Assembly (NCBI GenBank): GCA_964034945.1
Contig: OZ035962.1
Coordinates: 46,470,386-46,534,385, forward strand
From: Chrysopilus asiliformis
Taxonomy: Eukaryota; Arthropoda; Insecta; Diptera; Rhagionidae
Length of the DNA stretch: 64,000 bases
Reading direction: 5' to 3'
How positions within the stretch are numbered: the stretch's first letter is position 1; the number at the start of each line of letters is the position of its first letter. The notes under the pieces were generated by a model, which was not told the origin of the DNA, searched no databases, and saw only the letters and a program-made list of their open reading frames with translations. Positions 1-11,700 of the stretch are shown piece by piece. The position numbers and the translations under genes are program-made.

Positions 1-170
1 CACCTTTCGCGCTACTTTTCCGTATGCCTATGTTGAAACTAGAACTACCACAGACACTCGTGCCAAATTTCAAGTCAATCGGTTCTGCCGTTTTTGCGTG
101 AAAGAGAGACAGACAGACACCAACTCATTTTTATATATTAGTATGAAGTATGATTTAATTTTCTTTTTGT
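1..170. repeat. Dispersed repeat tail of unknown family
   Basis: Non-coding stretch with a phrase about 'caagtcaatcggttctgccg' followed by an AGACAGAC run. I know similar phrasing from 3' ends of insect retroposons, but I cannot assign a family. It is the pre-insertion flank of the LINE that follows; positions 171-183 are the left copy of that LINE's target duplication. Confidence 0.3.
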
Positions 171-343
171 AAAGTTGTATTTCATCAGTCACCCGCATCT
201 CGTTGATGGATACAGTCGAGATTAGCTCGCGCGGCGACAGATATTGTGTTTATGAATATTAGAATAAATCGTGTATTGGACTATTTAAGGATTACAGTGG
301 TAGAGTTATCAAAAATATCTGTGAAGATCTTTTGCTCTCCGAA

Positions 344-1440
344 ATGGCCGACAAAAATATCTCCAATATAACGTTTGATAAGAACAAACGAATGCAAAAC
401 AAAACGAGCGGACCCAAATTTCTGGTCATGTCTAGAATCGGTCACGACCAAACCATGGCGTCGGTATCACCCTTCCTTATCAAAATGGTCGTGGACCACG
501 TTCCCGGGGGCTGTGTAGACAAATGTGTTAAATTAAAAAACGGCTCCATTTTGATAAAAACAAAAACAATCAAACAAGCGGAACAGCTAATTACATTGAC
601 CAGCTTGAGTCCTAATATTAGCGTCGAAATTAATGAACACAAGTTCCTAAATGAAGCTAAAGGGGTCCTATTCTTCCCGGAGCTAAAACACGTCACCGAC
701 CAAGAAATACTAAGAGAGCTAAAATCACAACAAGTGGCAAGTATTTACAGATTCTAGAAAAAAAATTGGTGACACTACCCACGAAATAGGACTATACACA
801 TTTACCTTCCTCACATCCGAAATTCCACAAACACTAGACATTGGATATTATAAGGTAAAAGTTCGGCCATACATCCCCTCGAGCAAAAATGTGCCAAAAC
901 TGCGGCAACCAATTCCACCTTACCGAACAATCCAATGCCTGTGAAAATCCCAAATCTTGCATTAATTGCCAATCAACAGAGCACGATTCCTTGGATAAAA
1001 AGTGCCCAAAGTTCATCAAAGAAAAAGAAATCCAACATATCAGAACTATTGAAAAAGTCGACATGCGAGAGGCCACTCGCCTCTACAGACAACGCCACCC
1101 CGGAGACACCACCAATGTTCTGACCACAACCCCATTTAATAACCCACAATCCAACATCCAAACTATCCAAAATAACGGAAACAATCTCGGAAAAAATAAT
1201 AATACCACAACTAAAACCCAATTGCCATCTACATCGACACAAGAACCTCCAAATACTACACAAAATAATAAAACCAACAAAACAACAGATACCATCCAAA
1301 CAACACATACCATCCAAACAGCCGGGACGAAGACAACAATTACTTTACTACCCAAAAATATTAACAAACGACAAAGGCGTACTTTAAACAAGAACAACAA
1401 AAACAACAAAAACAGCAAAAAAAAAATAAACCTGATTTGA
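344..1440 (+). pseudogene. LINE ORF1 (Gag-like, zinc knuckles), frameshifted
   Basis: ORF1 of the I-like LINE, an RNA-binding Gag-like protein. The first open segment runs from ATG 344 to 757, the second from 889 to 1440, and the two lie in different frames. The stretch between reads as protein in a third frame (up to a 'KVRPYIPS'-like segment just before the zinc fingers), so at least two small indels have broken the gene. The second segment opens with CX2C-type knuckles (CQNCGNQFH..., CINCQSTEH...). It then becomes a very Asn/Thr-rich tail ending in a Lys/Asn-rich stretch. Starts upstream of ATG 344 are non-ATG. It lies just upstream of ORF2 (1511). Confidence 0.75.
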
Positions 1441-1510
1441 ATCCATGTCAAACTGACGACTCAGAGATAATAGCAGACGAAGAAGACGATTCCTTCACCG
1501 ATACCACACA

Positions 1511-4409
1511 ATGATTCAGGACCTGAATATAATCCAATGGAATGCCAACGGATTCTATAGGAATTTAGAAGAATTTAATTTACTAGTAGATAAGTACCAA
1601 CCCTTAGCTTTATGTATACAAGAAACAAAATTTCAAACTAACCACTTCCCTAATATAAAAAACTTTAGTACTTTTATTAAAAACTATAATACCCAAACAA
1701 TAGCCCATGGTGGTGTAGGTATATTTATAAACAAAATATATAACAGCGAAGAAGTAACAATACACTCAAATTTACAAGTCGTTGAAATCAGGGTTTTTTA
1801 CCCATTTAAATTTATTATATGTAATAATTACCTACCAAACAACACTGCTATAGCAATCAGTGACTTAGAAAATATTATAGAACAAATCCCGGATCCATTC
1901 ATACTTGTTGGCGACTTTAACTGCCACAATATCTTATGGGGTTCCAACCACACAGATACAAGAGGCAGAATTATTGAACGGCTCTTAGAGGAAAAAAATC
2001 TAAATATATTAAATGACGGAACAAGTACCCACTTCAGTTTTACATATAGATCCCTTAGCGCAATAGATCTTACAATAGTAAGCCCAATACTACAACAACA
2101 TGTTGAATGGTATGTCGACCAAGACCTCCATAGCAGCGATCACTTCCCTATAATAATCACTATTCCCGGAAACCCCGTAGAAATAAGCACGAGACGACGT
2201 TGGCTAACAGAAAAAGCCGATTGGCCCCTTTTCTAAGATAACCTTGATCTATCCGAAAATATTGACACCTTCGTAAATATTGAATATTTAGAAACCTATA
2301 TCCAAACCAATATTCTAAAAGCAGCTGAACTTAGTTATCCTAGATCTAATACAAAAATATCAAAACAACGTAAAGTGCCTTACTGGAATGACGAGTTAAA
2401 AGAAATAATTAAAAAACGTAAGAAGTTATATAGGAGATATTCGAGAACAATGAACCAAACAGACTATATCGAATTCTTAAAAACCAAAAAAGAAGCTCGA
2501 GCAAAAATAAGATACTTTAAGAAATTATATGTCAGGATAGAATTAAATTCTATTAACTCATCCAATCCCGTCTCAGAAGTATTCAAAAAAATAAGAGCAA
2601 TTACCGATAAAAGAATAAACAGACCCATCACTAGCATTTACGACCCACAAAACCAACTAATAACTGACCCTTCTACAATCACAGAAGTAATCGGCAACAC
2701 CTTCTAGTTTACTTCATCTGACGACAGACATTCTGACACCTTTCTAACTCTGAAAAGAGAAACTGAACTAATAGAAATCCCCATCGACCACGAAGAGACT
2801 TATAATCTACCTTTCACTGAACTAGAAATGAAAATAGCATTAAACTCATGTAAGGGATCATCCCCTGGATCTGATACAATAACCTACGATATCCTGAAGA
2901 ACATGTGCCCAACCCAACAACAATACCTACTATCATTTTACAACAAAGTTTTCTTAGATCGCGTTTTCCCCCAAAATTGGCGGAACGCACTTCTAATTCC
3001 AATTCTCAAACCAGGAAAAGACCCAAAAAACCCCAATAGCTACAGACCGATATCATTAACCAATTGTATGTGCAAAATCATAGAAACGATGATTAACCGA
3101 AGACTTATATGGTATTTAGAACATAAAACCAAATTAAACACCTTCCAATCCGGATTTCGAAGATTCCGCAGCTGTATAGACAATGTAGCATACTTCGAGT
3201 CTGTAATTATGGAAACTTTCTCAAAAAACGAATTTCTCGTGGCTGTTTTCTTCGATATAGAAAAAGCCTACGATACGGTATGGAAGAGAAAAATTATAGA
3301 GGGTCTCCTAAAACTAGATTTAAAGGGTAACATGGTAGCATTCATAGCAAACTTTCTATCTGATAGAAAATTTAAAGCCTCAATAGGAAACAATCAATCT
3401 ACCCACAAAATAACAGAAAACGGAATCCCCCAAGGATCCGTAATTAGTGTCACTCTCTTTATTATCCTAATGGAATCACTTTTATCTAACATACCAAAAG
3501 AAATCAACTATCTAATGCATGCAGATGATCTTGTGATCTTTGCTAATGGCAAAGACCTCAACAAGATAAACACACAAATCCAAACATGCCTTAATAAAAT
3601 AACTGATTGGAGCCACAACAACGGTCTTAAATTTTCTGATACCAAGACAGTATCAATGGTTTTCACCAGGAGAACAATAATACCAACACAGCCCCAACTT
3701 ACCCTTAATGGTACCCTATTGTCTTCAGTCACCAAACACATGATATTTGATAAAAAACTATCGTGGAAAGATCATGTGAAACAAATCAAACACAACACAA
3801 AAAATAGCTTTAATCTATTAAAAATGCTCGGAAACTTAAAATTCGGTACAGACAGTAAACTGCTATTGAAAATCCACCAATTATATATTTTATCTATACT
3901 CGACTATGGATCAATTATTTACAACTCCGCCGCAAAATCAACCTTAAAAACTCTCGATCCAATACACAACTCAGGGATACGAATAGCTCTAGGAGCATTT
4001 CGCTCTACTCCATGTGAAAGCCTATATATCACATCCGGCTTATATCCTCTCAAACTTCGAAGATCGAAACAAATGCTGAAATACGCATATAAAATTCAAG
4101 CGATCAAAAACCACCCACTAATCGATAAATATAAAAATGAAAACCTGAGCCAAATCTTTTCAAGGAAACCCATGAAATACCAGCCAATCTACGTTAGACT
4201 CAAACTTCTGGTTACAGAATACGAACTTGAGATAGAACCCGATTTCAATACCCAAAATTTCTCAAACACTCCGCCATGGACATGCCCAAAATTCGACATA
4301 GACATAGATCTATCCCTCAAAAAAAAATATCATACAAGTCACGAACTATACTGACAACTATTTAGGGAAAAGGCCTCTATAAAATTTCCGGAATTCCACT
4401 TAATATATA
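1511..4409 (+). pseudogene. LINE ORF2: AP endonuclease and reverse transcriptase with three nonsense codons
   Basis: One continuous frame from ATG 1511, interrupted only by in-frame stops at 2234-2236 (TAA), 2705-2707 (TAG) and 4352-4354 (TGA). The endonuclease segment shows an IIQWNANG start, a GDFNCHN motif and SDHFPI near residue 215. The RT follows: a LIPILKPGKDP-NSYRPISL block, FFDIEKAYDTVW (motif A), NGIPQGSVISVTLF (motif B) and HADDL at about 3516-3530, where most relatives have Y/F-ADD. After 4354 the same frame stays open into the Tc1 insertion at 4410 and resumes beyond it. The protein would nick target DNA and copy the element RNA at the nick. Three isolated stops in one intact frame indicate modest age. 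Confidence 0.85.
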
Positions 4410-6073
4410 CAGTGAGTCAAAGTGAAACTCATACACCATCACGAAAACTTTTAATGAAAGAAAAAATTAGTCTTCTACTGCAACTTTAGTTAAAGCAACC
4501 CATATAATTTATTAAATAATTCATAAATTAACAAAACACAAAAATTTAATTCGAAATGTTTAAATTTGTTGGAAAAATTAAAAAAAGAAATTTCAGATAA
4601 CAAAAATGAAGTCAAAATGAAACTCATACAAAGTTCAAATGTTGAATAAAACAATATCAAAATTGAAATATTATTAAAACGTCAATATTTTGTTGGGTAG
4701 CCCTTGGATGTTCGCACATGTTTTAAACGTGTAGGCATAGATTTAACCAGTTTTTCACAATAGGATTCAGTAATTTTGTTCCATTCGTCTTCTATTGCAT
4801 TTTTCAGGTCACTGACGTTGGACATGGTATAATTCCGGATTCCAATTTCTAGCTGGCTCCACAAATTTTCAATAACATTTAAATCCGGCGATTGTGGTGG
4901 TGTCTCGATTACTTTTGGGCAGTTAAAAAGTAACCACATGCGCACTTTCCAAGCCTTATGGTTGGGATCATTATCTTGATAGTATTTAAAATGTTGTAGG
5001 ATCCCAAGGTTTTCAGCACTAACCTTCAAATTTTGTCTTAAAATATTTAAGTAAACATCCTGGTTCATTATTCCATCGATAAAAACTAATTTACCAACTC
5101 CAGCAGCAGACATACACCCCCATACAGTAACACTGCCACCACCATGCTTCACCGTCGGACGTAAATTGCCAGGTTTTAACTCTTCATTGGGCTTTCTCCA
5201 AACCGTTACCTTCCCATCGGATGTGAACAAGTTAAATTTACTTTCATCAGCAAAAATCACGGTCCTCCAGAAGTCAAAACCGAGTACAGCACATTCTTTC
5301 ACAAAGGCTAATCTTTTCTTTCTATTTTTCTTGTTAATATAGGGTTTATTTCTAGCTACTCTTCCATTTAAATTGTTTTTTCTGAGAACTATGTGGATAG
5401 TTTCTGGATTAGCTTTCTTACCTAGAAATTTTTCAGCTGCAGATGCAAGTTTTGGTGCACTTAATTTGGGATTTTTTTGAATTTCTCGCACTAGCCACCG
5501 CTCATCTTTCAAATTAAATATTTTTCTGTTGCTGATTTTTTCTTTATTCAAAACACCTTGTCCATTTTTGTAACGATTTATAACACACTGTACCGTAGAA
5601 TGACTTCTATTTACCATTATACCGATTTCTCGGAGAGTTTTTCCTTTTTTATAATGATGAATTATTAATTCCCTTTCTACTTTCGAAGATTGTCCTCTTT
5701 GTCGACCCATTATCAGAAAAACTGTATTTAAATTCTTCAAAAACCTTCCAATTGCAACTAAAATAATTTTTCTATAATGCGTCTTGCAATTAAACACTTT
5801 CTATAATGCGTCTTGCACTTACGATTATATTTACAAGCGTAATAGCGACTGTGTATGAGTTTCATTTTGAGAGGATTCCCCTATCTTTAAAAAGAGTGAC
5901 GTCGTTTTAGACTTTTATACCAAAGCTTCGCTAACGTTTGTTGGTGGCGTAACAGTCGATAGGTAGGACATTTCATTAAACCAATAAAAGGATCATCAAA
6001 TTAAATAAAAAACAGTATTTTTTTATTAAAGTTAATTCACATTGCGGTGTATGAGTTTCACTTTGACTCACTG
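4410..6073 (-). mobile_element. Tc1-type DNA transposon with IR/DR ends
   Basis: The element is 1,664 bp and flanked by the TA dinucleotides 4408-4409 and 6074-6075. The outer ends are inverted repeats: CAGTGAGTCAAAGTGAAACT at the left and its complement at the right. A second, related copy of the same motif lies about 200 bp inside each end (4609-4630 and 5851-5870), giving the inverted-repeat/direct-repeat layout known from Sleeping Beauty, Minos and similar Tc1 elements. It sits between the RT and RNase H parts of the host LINE and carries an uninterrupted transposase gene on the minus strand. Confidence 0.93.
4682..5710 (-). CDS. Tc1-like transposase (DD34E)
   Basis: A 342-residue transposase, the usual length for Tc1 proteins. 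I place the start at ATG 5708-5710 (MGRQRGQSSK...); the open frame extends 29 codons further upstream, but without an ATG. The N-terminal half has two helix-turn-helix segments typical of paired-like DNA-binding domains (TLREIGIMVNRSHSTVQ, then APKLASAAEKFLGK). The catalytic triad is visible: D in VIFADESKF, D in YQDNDPNHK, and E in PDLNVIENLW, with 34 residues between the second D and the E. GRVARNKPYINKKNRKKR resembles the nuclear-localisation region. No stop or frameshift is seen, so the enzyme could be functional. It cuts and pastes elements with matching ends into TA sites. Confidence 0.92.
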   Translation of the reverse strand: MGRQRGQSSKVERELIIHHYKKGKTLREIGIMVNRSHSTVQCVINRYKNGQGVLNKEKISNRKIFNLKDERWLVREIQKNPKLSAPKLASAAEKFLGKKANPETIHIVLRKNNLNGRVARNKPYINKKNRKKRLAFVKECAVLGFDFWRTVIFADESKFNLFTSDGKVTVWRKPNEELKPGNLRPTVKHGGGSVTVWGCMSAAGVGKLVFIDGIMNQDVYLNILRQNLKVSAENLGILQHFKYYQDNDPNHKAWKVRMWLLFNCPKVIETPPQSPDLNVIENLWSQLEIGIRNYTMSNVSDLKNAIEDEWNKITESYCEKLVKSMPTRLKHVRTSKGYPTKY

Positions 6074-6075
6074 TA

Positions 6076-6780
6076 CTTAATATACACTTAATATATATTT
6101 TGATGGTTCAAAAATAAATGAAAAGTCGGGATGCGCAGAATTACACAAAAATTATAGCCATAAGTTTCACTTGCCCGGCAACATCAATATACTCCAGTGA
6201 ACTCTTTACCATATATAAAGCCATTGAAACAAGTTGCCAAAGTACCAAATCAATCCTAATTTGCTGTGACTCGCTAAGTGCACTTCAAGGTATCCAAAAT
6301 ATTTATAGCTCTAACCCCATCATACAGGATATAAGATCCCTAATATCACACAAGAACAACCAAGAATTCGCATTTTTATGGATCCCAAGCCATGTAGGCA
6401 TTACCGGCAATGAAAAAGTTGACCGACTAGCACAAGAAGCCGCTTTATCCGACACACCATCAACCTTTAAGATAATAGTCAAAGACCTTATCCCCATGAC
6501 AGAAAATGTAATCAGAGAAAAATGGAATGAAGAATGGTATAATATTACTAACAACAAACTGAAAGAAATAAAATCGTCAACAGGAGAATGGAAATGGTTC
6601 AATGAATTTACTAGAAATGAATCGGTAGTTCTTACGCGAATAAGAACAGGACATACAAATCTAACACACTGTCACCTCATGACACACACAAACCCACCAA
6701 CAAGTGACGATTGTAACACACCTCTTTCTATTAAACATATCTTTAACGATTGCCAAAAATATGTACAATACAGAAGATAA
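6076..6780 (+). pseudogene. RNase H domain of the LINE ORF2, continued after the Tc1 insertion
   Basis: After removal of the Tc1 insertion and its duplicated TA, the ORF2 frame continues through FDGSK (about 6099-6113), the first catalytic Asp of RNase HI. A frameshift follows at about 6120-6170, and the rest reads in the 6118-6780 frame. There SSELFTIYKAIET carries the catalytic Glu, LICCDSLSAL the second Asp, and WIPSHVGITGNEKVDRLAQEA the C-terminal His/Asp motif. The tail has a Cys/His cluster (DDCNTPLSIKHIFNDC) as in I and R1 elements. The domain would remove the RNA strand during reverse transcription. An 11-bp repeat (acttaatatac) sits directly after the Tc1 end. Confidence 0.85.
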
Positions 6781-7019
6781 TATGAAATAAAAAACATAAA
6801 CAACTTAAACAATGATTCGTTTAAAAATATTAAAAATATCATAACATTTCTAAAAGAAACTAACCTGTTTAATAGAATCTAACAAAAATAAACCAATAGT
6901 TCAATTGTAAAATTTAATTTAATTGAGAAATTGTTAAATAATAAGAAATATTTATATCTAGTATCTCTTTATAAAACTATGTATTTAGTAAGTATTTCTA
7001 GTTACTGTGTAATTAAGGA

Positions 7020-7092
7020 GAATGGCCTGATATAGCCCTAGCTGGCTGAAAGGCAAAATAATAATAATAATAATAAAAAAAAGTTGTATTTC
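7020..7092 (+). repeat. LINE 3' end: TAA-repeat tail and 13-bp target duplication
   Basis: The 3' untranslated region ends with 'gctggctgaaaggcaaaa' followed by about six TAA units and an A-run. The right copy of AAAGTTGTATTTC follows at 7080-7092. TAA tails are known for the Drosophila I factor. Confidence 0.85.
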
Positions 7093-7738
7093 TTAACACC
7101 TACATAATCTCAAGTGTGGAAGAATAACGTCACTCTGGTTGGCTTCCAGACATGGCCATAGAGTATAACTATGCCAACAAAACCCAAAAAAAAAAAATTC
7201 TGTAGTTTTCAATTGCTAATGGACCAAAACTACGTGTACCCGCGGATAAATCATCATAAAAATGAGTTGTTTCAAATTATTTGAATTTTCTATGGTTGTT
7301 TTGTAAATTTATTTTCAGGTTAAGTTGATTTTCGTTGGGATGGAACAGTCATATATGGATAATATAAATTTCTTTATTTTCTGCAGTTTGCAGTATAGGT
7401 TGCAGAAATTCTAATAGAGTACAGGTTTAGAGTCACTAACCGCGAAACAGATTTCAAAGTTTTGGTTAAGGCAACGCGATTTTCTTAACCCTCTAACCGG
7501 AATATTTCCGAAAAAAATTCACCAAAATCTGACTTTCAACTTGCGACAGACCGTAACCAAGACAACGTACAGGGCTAAATTTTTTCCAGCATGTAAAGCG
7601 ATAACTTACAAAAGTCAGTGTAACACGTTCCGGCGATTAAAATTGTTACCCGTTATAAACAAGCGAACTCCCTGAAGCCCGCCTTTAGGTGGGCATTCCG
7701 GCTAGAGGGTTAAAAGCTGTTTGGAAAGTTATTTCTTT
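7093..7738. other. No gene seen; spacer between the LINE and the LTR-element dimer
   Basis: About 650 bp without a convincing coding region or repeat structure that I can recognise. Positions 7739-7742 (CTTC) are the left copy of the 4-bp target duplication of the dimer that follows. Confidence 0.5.
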
Positions 7739-7742
7739 CTTC

Positions 7743-8132
7743 TGTAGTGAATTTAATGTTGGGAGCAGCAAATATGCTTTAACTCCATTCGAAGTAGCTA
7801 AAAAGCACAACTTCGTTAATCGATGGGAGCAGCGATATATCGCGTTGACTCCAGTTGGGAGCAGGCGATATATCGCCTTAACTCCAGGTCTAAATAAGAC
7901 AAGACTTTTGTGATACTAAGACAGTCGTTTATTAGACTCACTTTCTTTTATATCATTTTAATGCTTACATAGCTAAAGTTTATAATTATTGATTAATGTC
8001 TACTTTTGCTGATTCACATCAATTTGTTTACGCTCGCGATGGACTCGCGATCAAAAATGTCGACGCAGGTATTTCATACTAGCAGAGTGCATTGACACAC
8101 GTGCTACTTCATAAATTGATGTGAATCATTGT
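7743..8132 (-). repeat. LTR 1 (3' LTR) of the dimer, larger part, cut by the BEL element
   Basis: On the plus strand this begins TGTAGTGAATTT and matches LTRs 2 and 3. It is interrupted after 8132 by the BEL element; the remaining 36 bp are at 16605-16640, for a total of 426 bp. ATTGT at 8128-8132 is the left copy of the BEL target duplication. Internally it contains a repeated motif with GCGATATATCGC palindromes. Confidence 0.92.
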
Positions 8133-8562
8133 TGTTCAAGTGCAATAAAAATAACATCAGCAAATTTCTTCATCAGCTGCACTTGAACCTACTGGGCAAA
8201 TTGCTTGCTTCACATTTCTAGTTCCGCAAACAATTACAATTATGTCGTCTTCCGATTGTTATATAATCGCATGGCACGCGTTCTTTAGACGTTAAGTATT
8301 TACAAACTTTGTACTTACAAAAATGTACTTCCCAAAATAATGTTTAGTCATAAGTAGATATAAATATCGCTGTGAACTGTGTTAACAGTTAGTTAGTTCA
8401 AATCATTGAAATAAACTCATTCGTTTTAAACCATTTACAAGTCTATCATTATATGGACGGTGGTTCATTAATTCACATCAGTGAAATAGCATTGTAAAGC
8501 CGCAAGAAGGGAAACGATCCCAGATCTACAGCGGACTCCAGATACAAAAGAGTATATGGACA
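8133..8562 (+). repeat. BEL element 5' LTR
   Basis: The LTR is 430 bp, starting TGTTCAAGTGC and ending ATGGACA. A TATAAATA box lies at about 8359-8366, and several AATAAA-type signals (near 8141 and 8411) could serve polyadenylation. No difference from the 3' LTR was noticed by eye. Confidence 0.92.
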
Positions 8563-8567
8563 TTTTT

Positions 8568-8585
8568 TGGTGACCCCGACGTGAT
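8568..8585 (+). promoter_or_regulatory. BEL primer-binding site, probably tRNA-Trp
   Basis: Five bases after the LTR, TGGTGACCCCGACGTGAT begins with the TGG expected opposite a tRNA CCA end. From memory, its complement matches the 3' end of insect tRNA-Trp. The tRNA assignment is moderately certain; the site itself is clear from position. Confidence 0.75.
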
Positions 8586-8587
8586 TC

Positions 8588-8727
8588 AACGTGGTTAGCA
8601 GCCGTAGTGCCTAGCAGCGTTCAGCAATCAATAATACAGCAGCGTGGTTAGCAGCCGTAGTGCCTAGCAGCGTTCAGCAGTCAGTCATACAACAACGTGA
8701 TCAGCAACCGAAGTGTTAGCAGCGTTT
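8588..8727 (+). repeat. Leader repeats of the BEL element
   Basis: A unit of about 53 bp beginning GTGGTTAGCAGCCGTAGTGC occurs at about 8591 and 8644, with a degenerate third copy (GTGATCAGCAACCGAAGTG) running up to the gag start. Its function is unknown; it lies where packaging signals are normally found. Confidence 0.75.
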
Positions 8728-8739
8728 TACAACGACATC

Positions 8740-11700
8740 ATGGCATCTTTAGAGGAATTAGCTTCTCAACAGACTAGTTTCGGAAAGACCATCGAGAGAT
8801 TATGGTCCAACTACAAGAAGGACGGCCCATCCCGATGGAAGCCAGAGTATCTTCAATCGAAACTTGAAGAATTAGAGAAGCTGTGGTCAGCATTTGAAGA
8901 TAATGACAAGTCCATGTCCATATATAAAGGGACTAATATGGATCATCTATATTTCACACAAGGATATTTCTCACAAGTTAAGAAGCTTTATGAGGAATTC
9001 AAAGCAGTGGTACTAACTACTATCAGCAAGTGTAGTAGTAACGACAACACGAGTACTGGAGATCAAACCAAAGCAACGGTCAGCGAATACACCGTCAAGG
9101 GAGGCTTCAGTGCAGCAGAAGAAACACAAGAAGAAAATGGCGTGGGCAATTTCGATGAGGAACAACAGAGGTTAATCCGCAAACAAAAGGCATCCATGGC
9201 AGCCTTAGAACGATTTATCCGTGCTATCGAAGTTGATATCAACCAAGCCCACTCGCATTCTTACTACAAGCTAAAGGTCAATTTTATAATGGACTATTGG
9301 CAGAAAATTTCTGAGCTACATTCCGAAATTTTATCAATTGGCGACAATCCGTTGGATTATAATGAGGCGTACTACTCAGAGATGGAGGCCCGCTGTCAGG
9401 AAACCTTACTCACTCTTCAAGAAAGGGGTGAAACAAATCAATCCGGCGCAGAGATGAATCGCAAGAATCAACTGAAGCTGCCGAAGATATCAATCCCGAA
9501 GTTTGATGGCAACTATTTGAAGTGGCAACCGTTTCACGACATCTATGAGCAATTAGTGCACAAGGGGTGTATGAGCAAGTCAGAGAAGATGTTTTATCTG
9601 AAGGCTAATCTAACAGATGAGGCCAGCCGGCTCATACAGCATCTTCAGGTAGCCGAGGAAAACTACGAAGGAGCGTGGGACCTGGTGAAAAATCGTTACA
9701 ACAATCAGCGAATGCTCGTTGCCGCGTTATTAAATAAACTTTTGTCGCAATCGCTAGTGAGTGTTGAAACTGCATCCTCCTTGAAGCATATCCATGATAC
9801 CACCAAGGAAGCTCTACTGGCAATCCAGAATCTTGGTGTTCCAACCAAGGAATGGGGACCGCTGGTGCTCCACATCCTATTACACAAGGTGAGCGCCGAA
9901 ACTCATCGATTGTTTGAGCAATCCCTTAGCAATCCTAAGGAGATTCCAAGTCTAGATGCATTCTTCAAGTTCATCGAAACTAGATTCCAAACGCTAGAGT
10001 CGGTAGAGCGTAAGGAGAAACCTGACCACAGGGGAATTTCAAAAACAGCTAAGAAGGGACACAGCTTGCTGACATCAAACTCCATGAAGTGCGTGATGTG
10101 CAAGAGAAGCGATCACCACATTTACGCCTGTCCCGAGTTCACTAAACTATCACCAGTCGAGCGATTAAGGCAGGTAAAGAAGCTAAGGCTTTGCATTAAC
10201 TGCTTAAAAGGTGACCACACGTACGCCAATTGCCGCTCAGGATGTTGTCCAAAATGCAACAAGCGCCACAACAGGCTGTTGCACATCTCTACAGAGGCTG
10301 GCGTTGCTCAGATCAGTCCATCATCTCAAGGACAAGGTACGGCCACGAATCTATCAGTCCGAAACCTACAAGAAACAAACGCACACTTTGTGTTTCTTGC
10401 AACAGCTTCTGTCCACGTCTACAATAGAAGTAGTCAGAAGATAAATTGTCGTGCCCTATTGGACTCCGGATCCCAACTTAACTTCGTAACAGAGAAGCTC
10501 TACAAAAGTTTGGGAGTCAAGGCGGAGATGGAGCACTTACAATTGGCTGGCATCGGAGATCATCAAGTCAAAATTCAACGTAGAGTCAACATAAAAATTA
10601 AATCACTTGTGACCAACTACACAGCGAACATAGAGGCTTTTGTTCTTCCGCAGATAGCGTCATACCAGCCAACAAAAGACATTCAGGCGGAGCAATGGCC
10701 AATTCCCCAAAACATACAACTCGCCGACAAAGAATTCTATAAGTCTAAGTCCATTGATTTGTTGCTCGGCGCGGAAATTTACAGCGAGTTAATGACAATC
10801 GGGCAGATGAAGATTGGCGCAGATTTACCAACATTGCAGAACACAACCCTCGGATGGATTGTATTGGGCAAGGCCACATCATCTAATGCTCCAGCACAAT
10901 TCTGTGGCATCGGTCTTGCAGAGAATCGCGACAGTATCGAAGATCAATTACAGAAGTTTTGGACCATTGAGGAAGTCGAAACTACCAAACATTCGATAAC
11001 TTCCCATGAACAAAAATGTGAAGATTTTTTCAACGCAACGTATAAGAGAAATTCAGAAGGAAGGTTCCTGGTCAAACTTCCGTTTCAACATGCCTCAACA
11101 AATTTGGGGAAATCAGAGGACATCGCTATCCGACGTTTTCTGGCTTTAGAGAAGAAGCTAGAGAAAAACTCAACAATAAAGAAAGAATACATCAAATTCA
11201 TCAAAGAGTATATACAACTTGGTCATATGGAAGCCATTGATCGCAAAAGCATCCCACAACAACACCTTTTTTTACCACATCATTGCGTTTTAAAGCCCGA
11301 TAGTAGCACCACAAAGCTTCGAGTCGTTTTCGATGCATCTGCAAAGACGTCGACAAATTACTCGCTAAACGATGTGCTGCACACCGGCCCGGCAATACAG
11401 GAAGAACTGTTCAACGTACTCATAAGATTTCGATACGTTTTCACGGCTGACATCGAGAAAATGTATAGGCAGATCATGTTAGACGATGAAGATCGCAATT
11501 TCCAATTAATACTCTGGAGAGATGACCCATCCGAAGAAATCAAAGTATATCGTCTGAATACTATAACTTATGGTACCGCCTCTGCATCGTATCTGAGTAC
11601 GAAGTGTCTTCACACTCTAGCTGATCAGGAGGGAAAAAGGTATTCGAATGACATCAGTCAAATAATAAAGAGATGTTTTTATGTCGATGACGTGATGACC

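Larger units (their letters stand above)
184..7079 (+). mobile_element. I-like non-LTR retrotransposon, full length, split by a Tc1 element
   Basis: The 13-bp sequence AAAGTTGTATTTC occurs at 171-183 and again at 7080-7092, directly after a tail of TAA repeats (about 7057-7077). The tail and the gene order (zinc-knuckle ORF1; ORF2 with endonuclease, reverse transcriptase and RNase H) fit the I/Jockey group of LINEs. About 1.66 kb of the span is a later Tc1-type insertion (4410-6073), so the LINE itself was about 5.2 kb. Both ORFs carry stops or frameshifts, so this copy is dead, but both ends are preserved. Confidence 0.85.
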
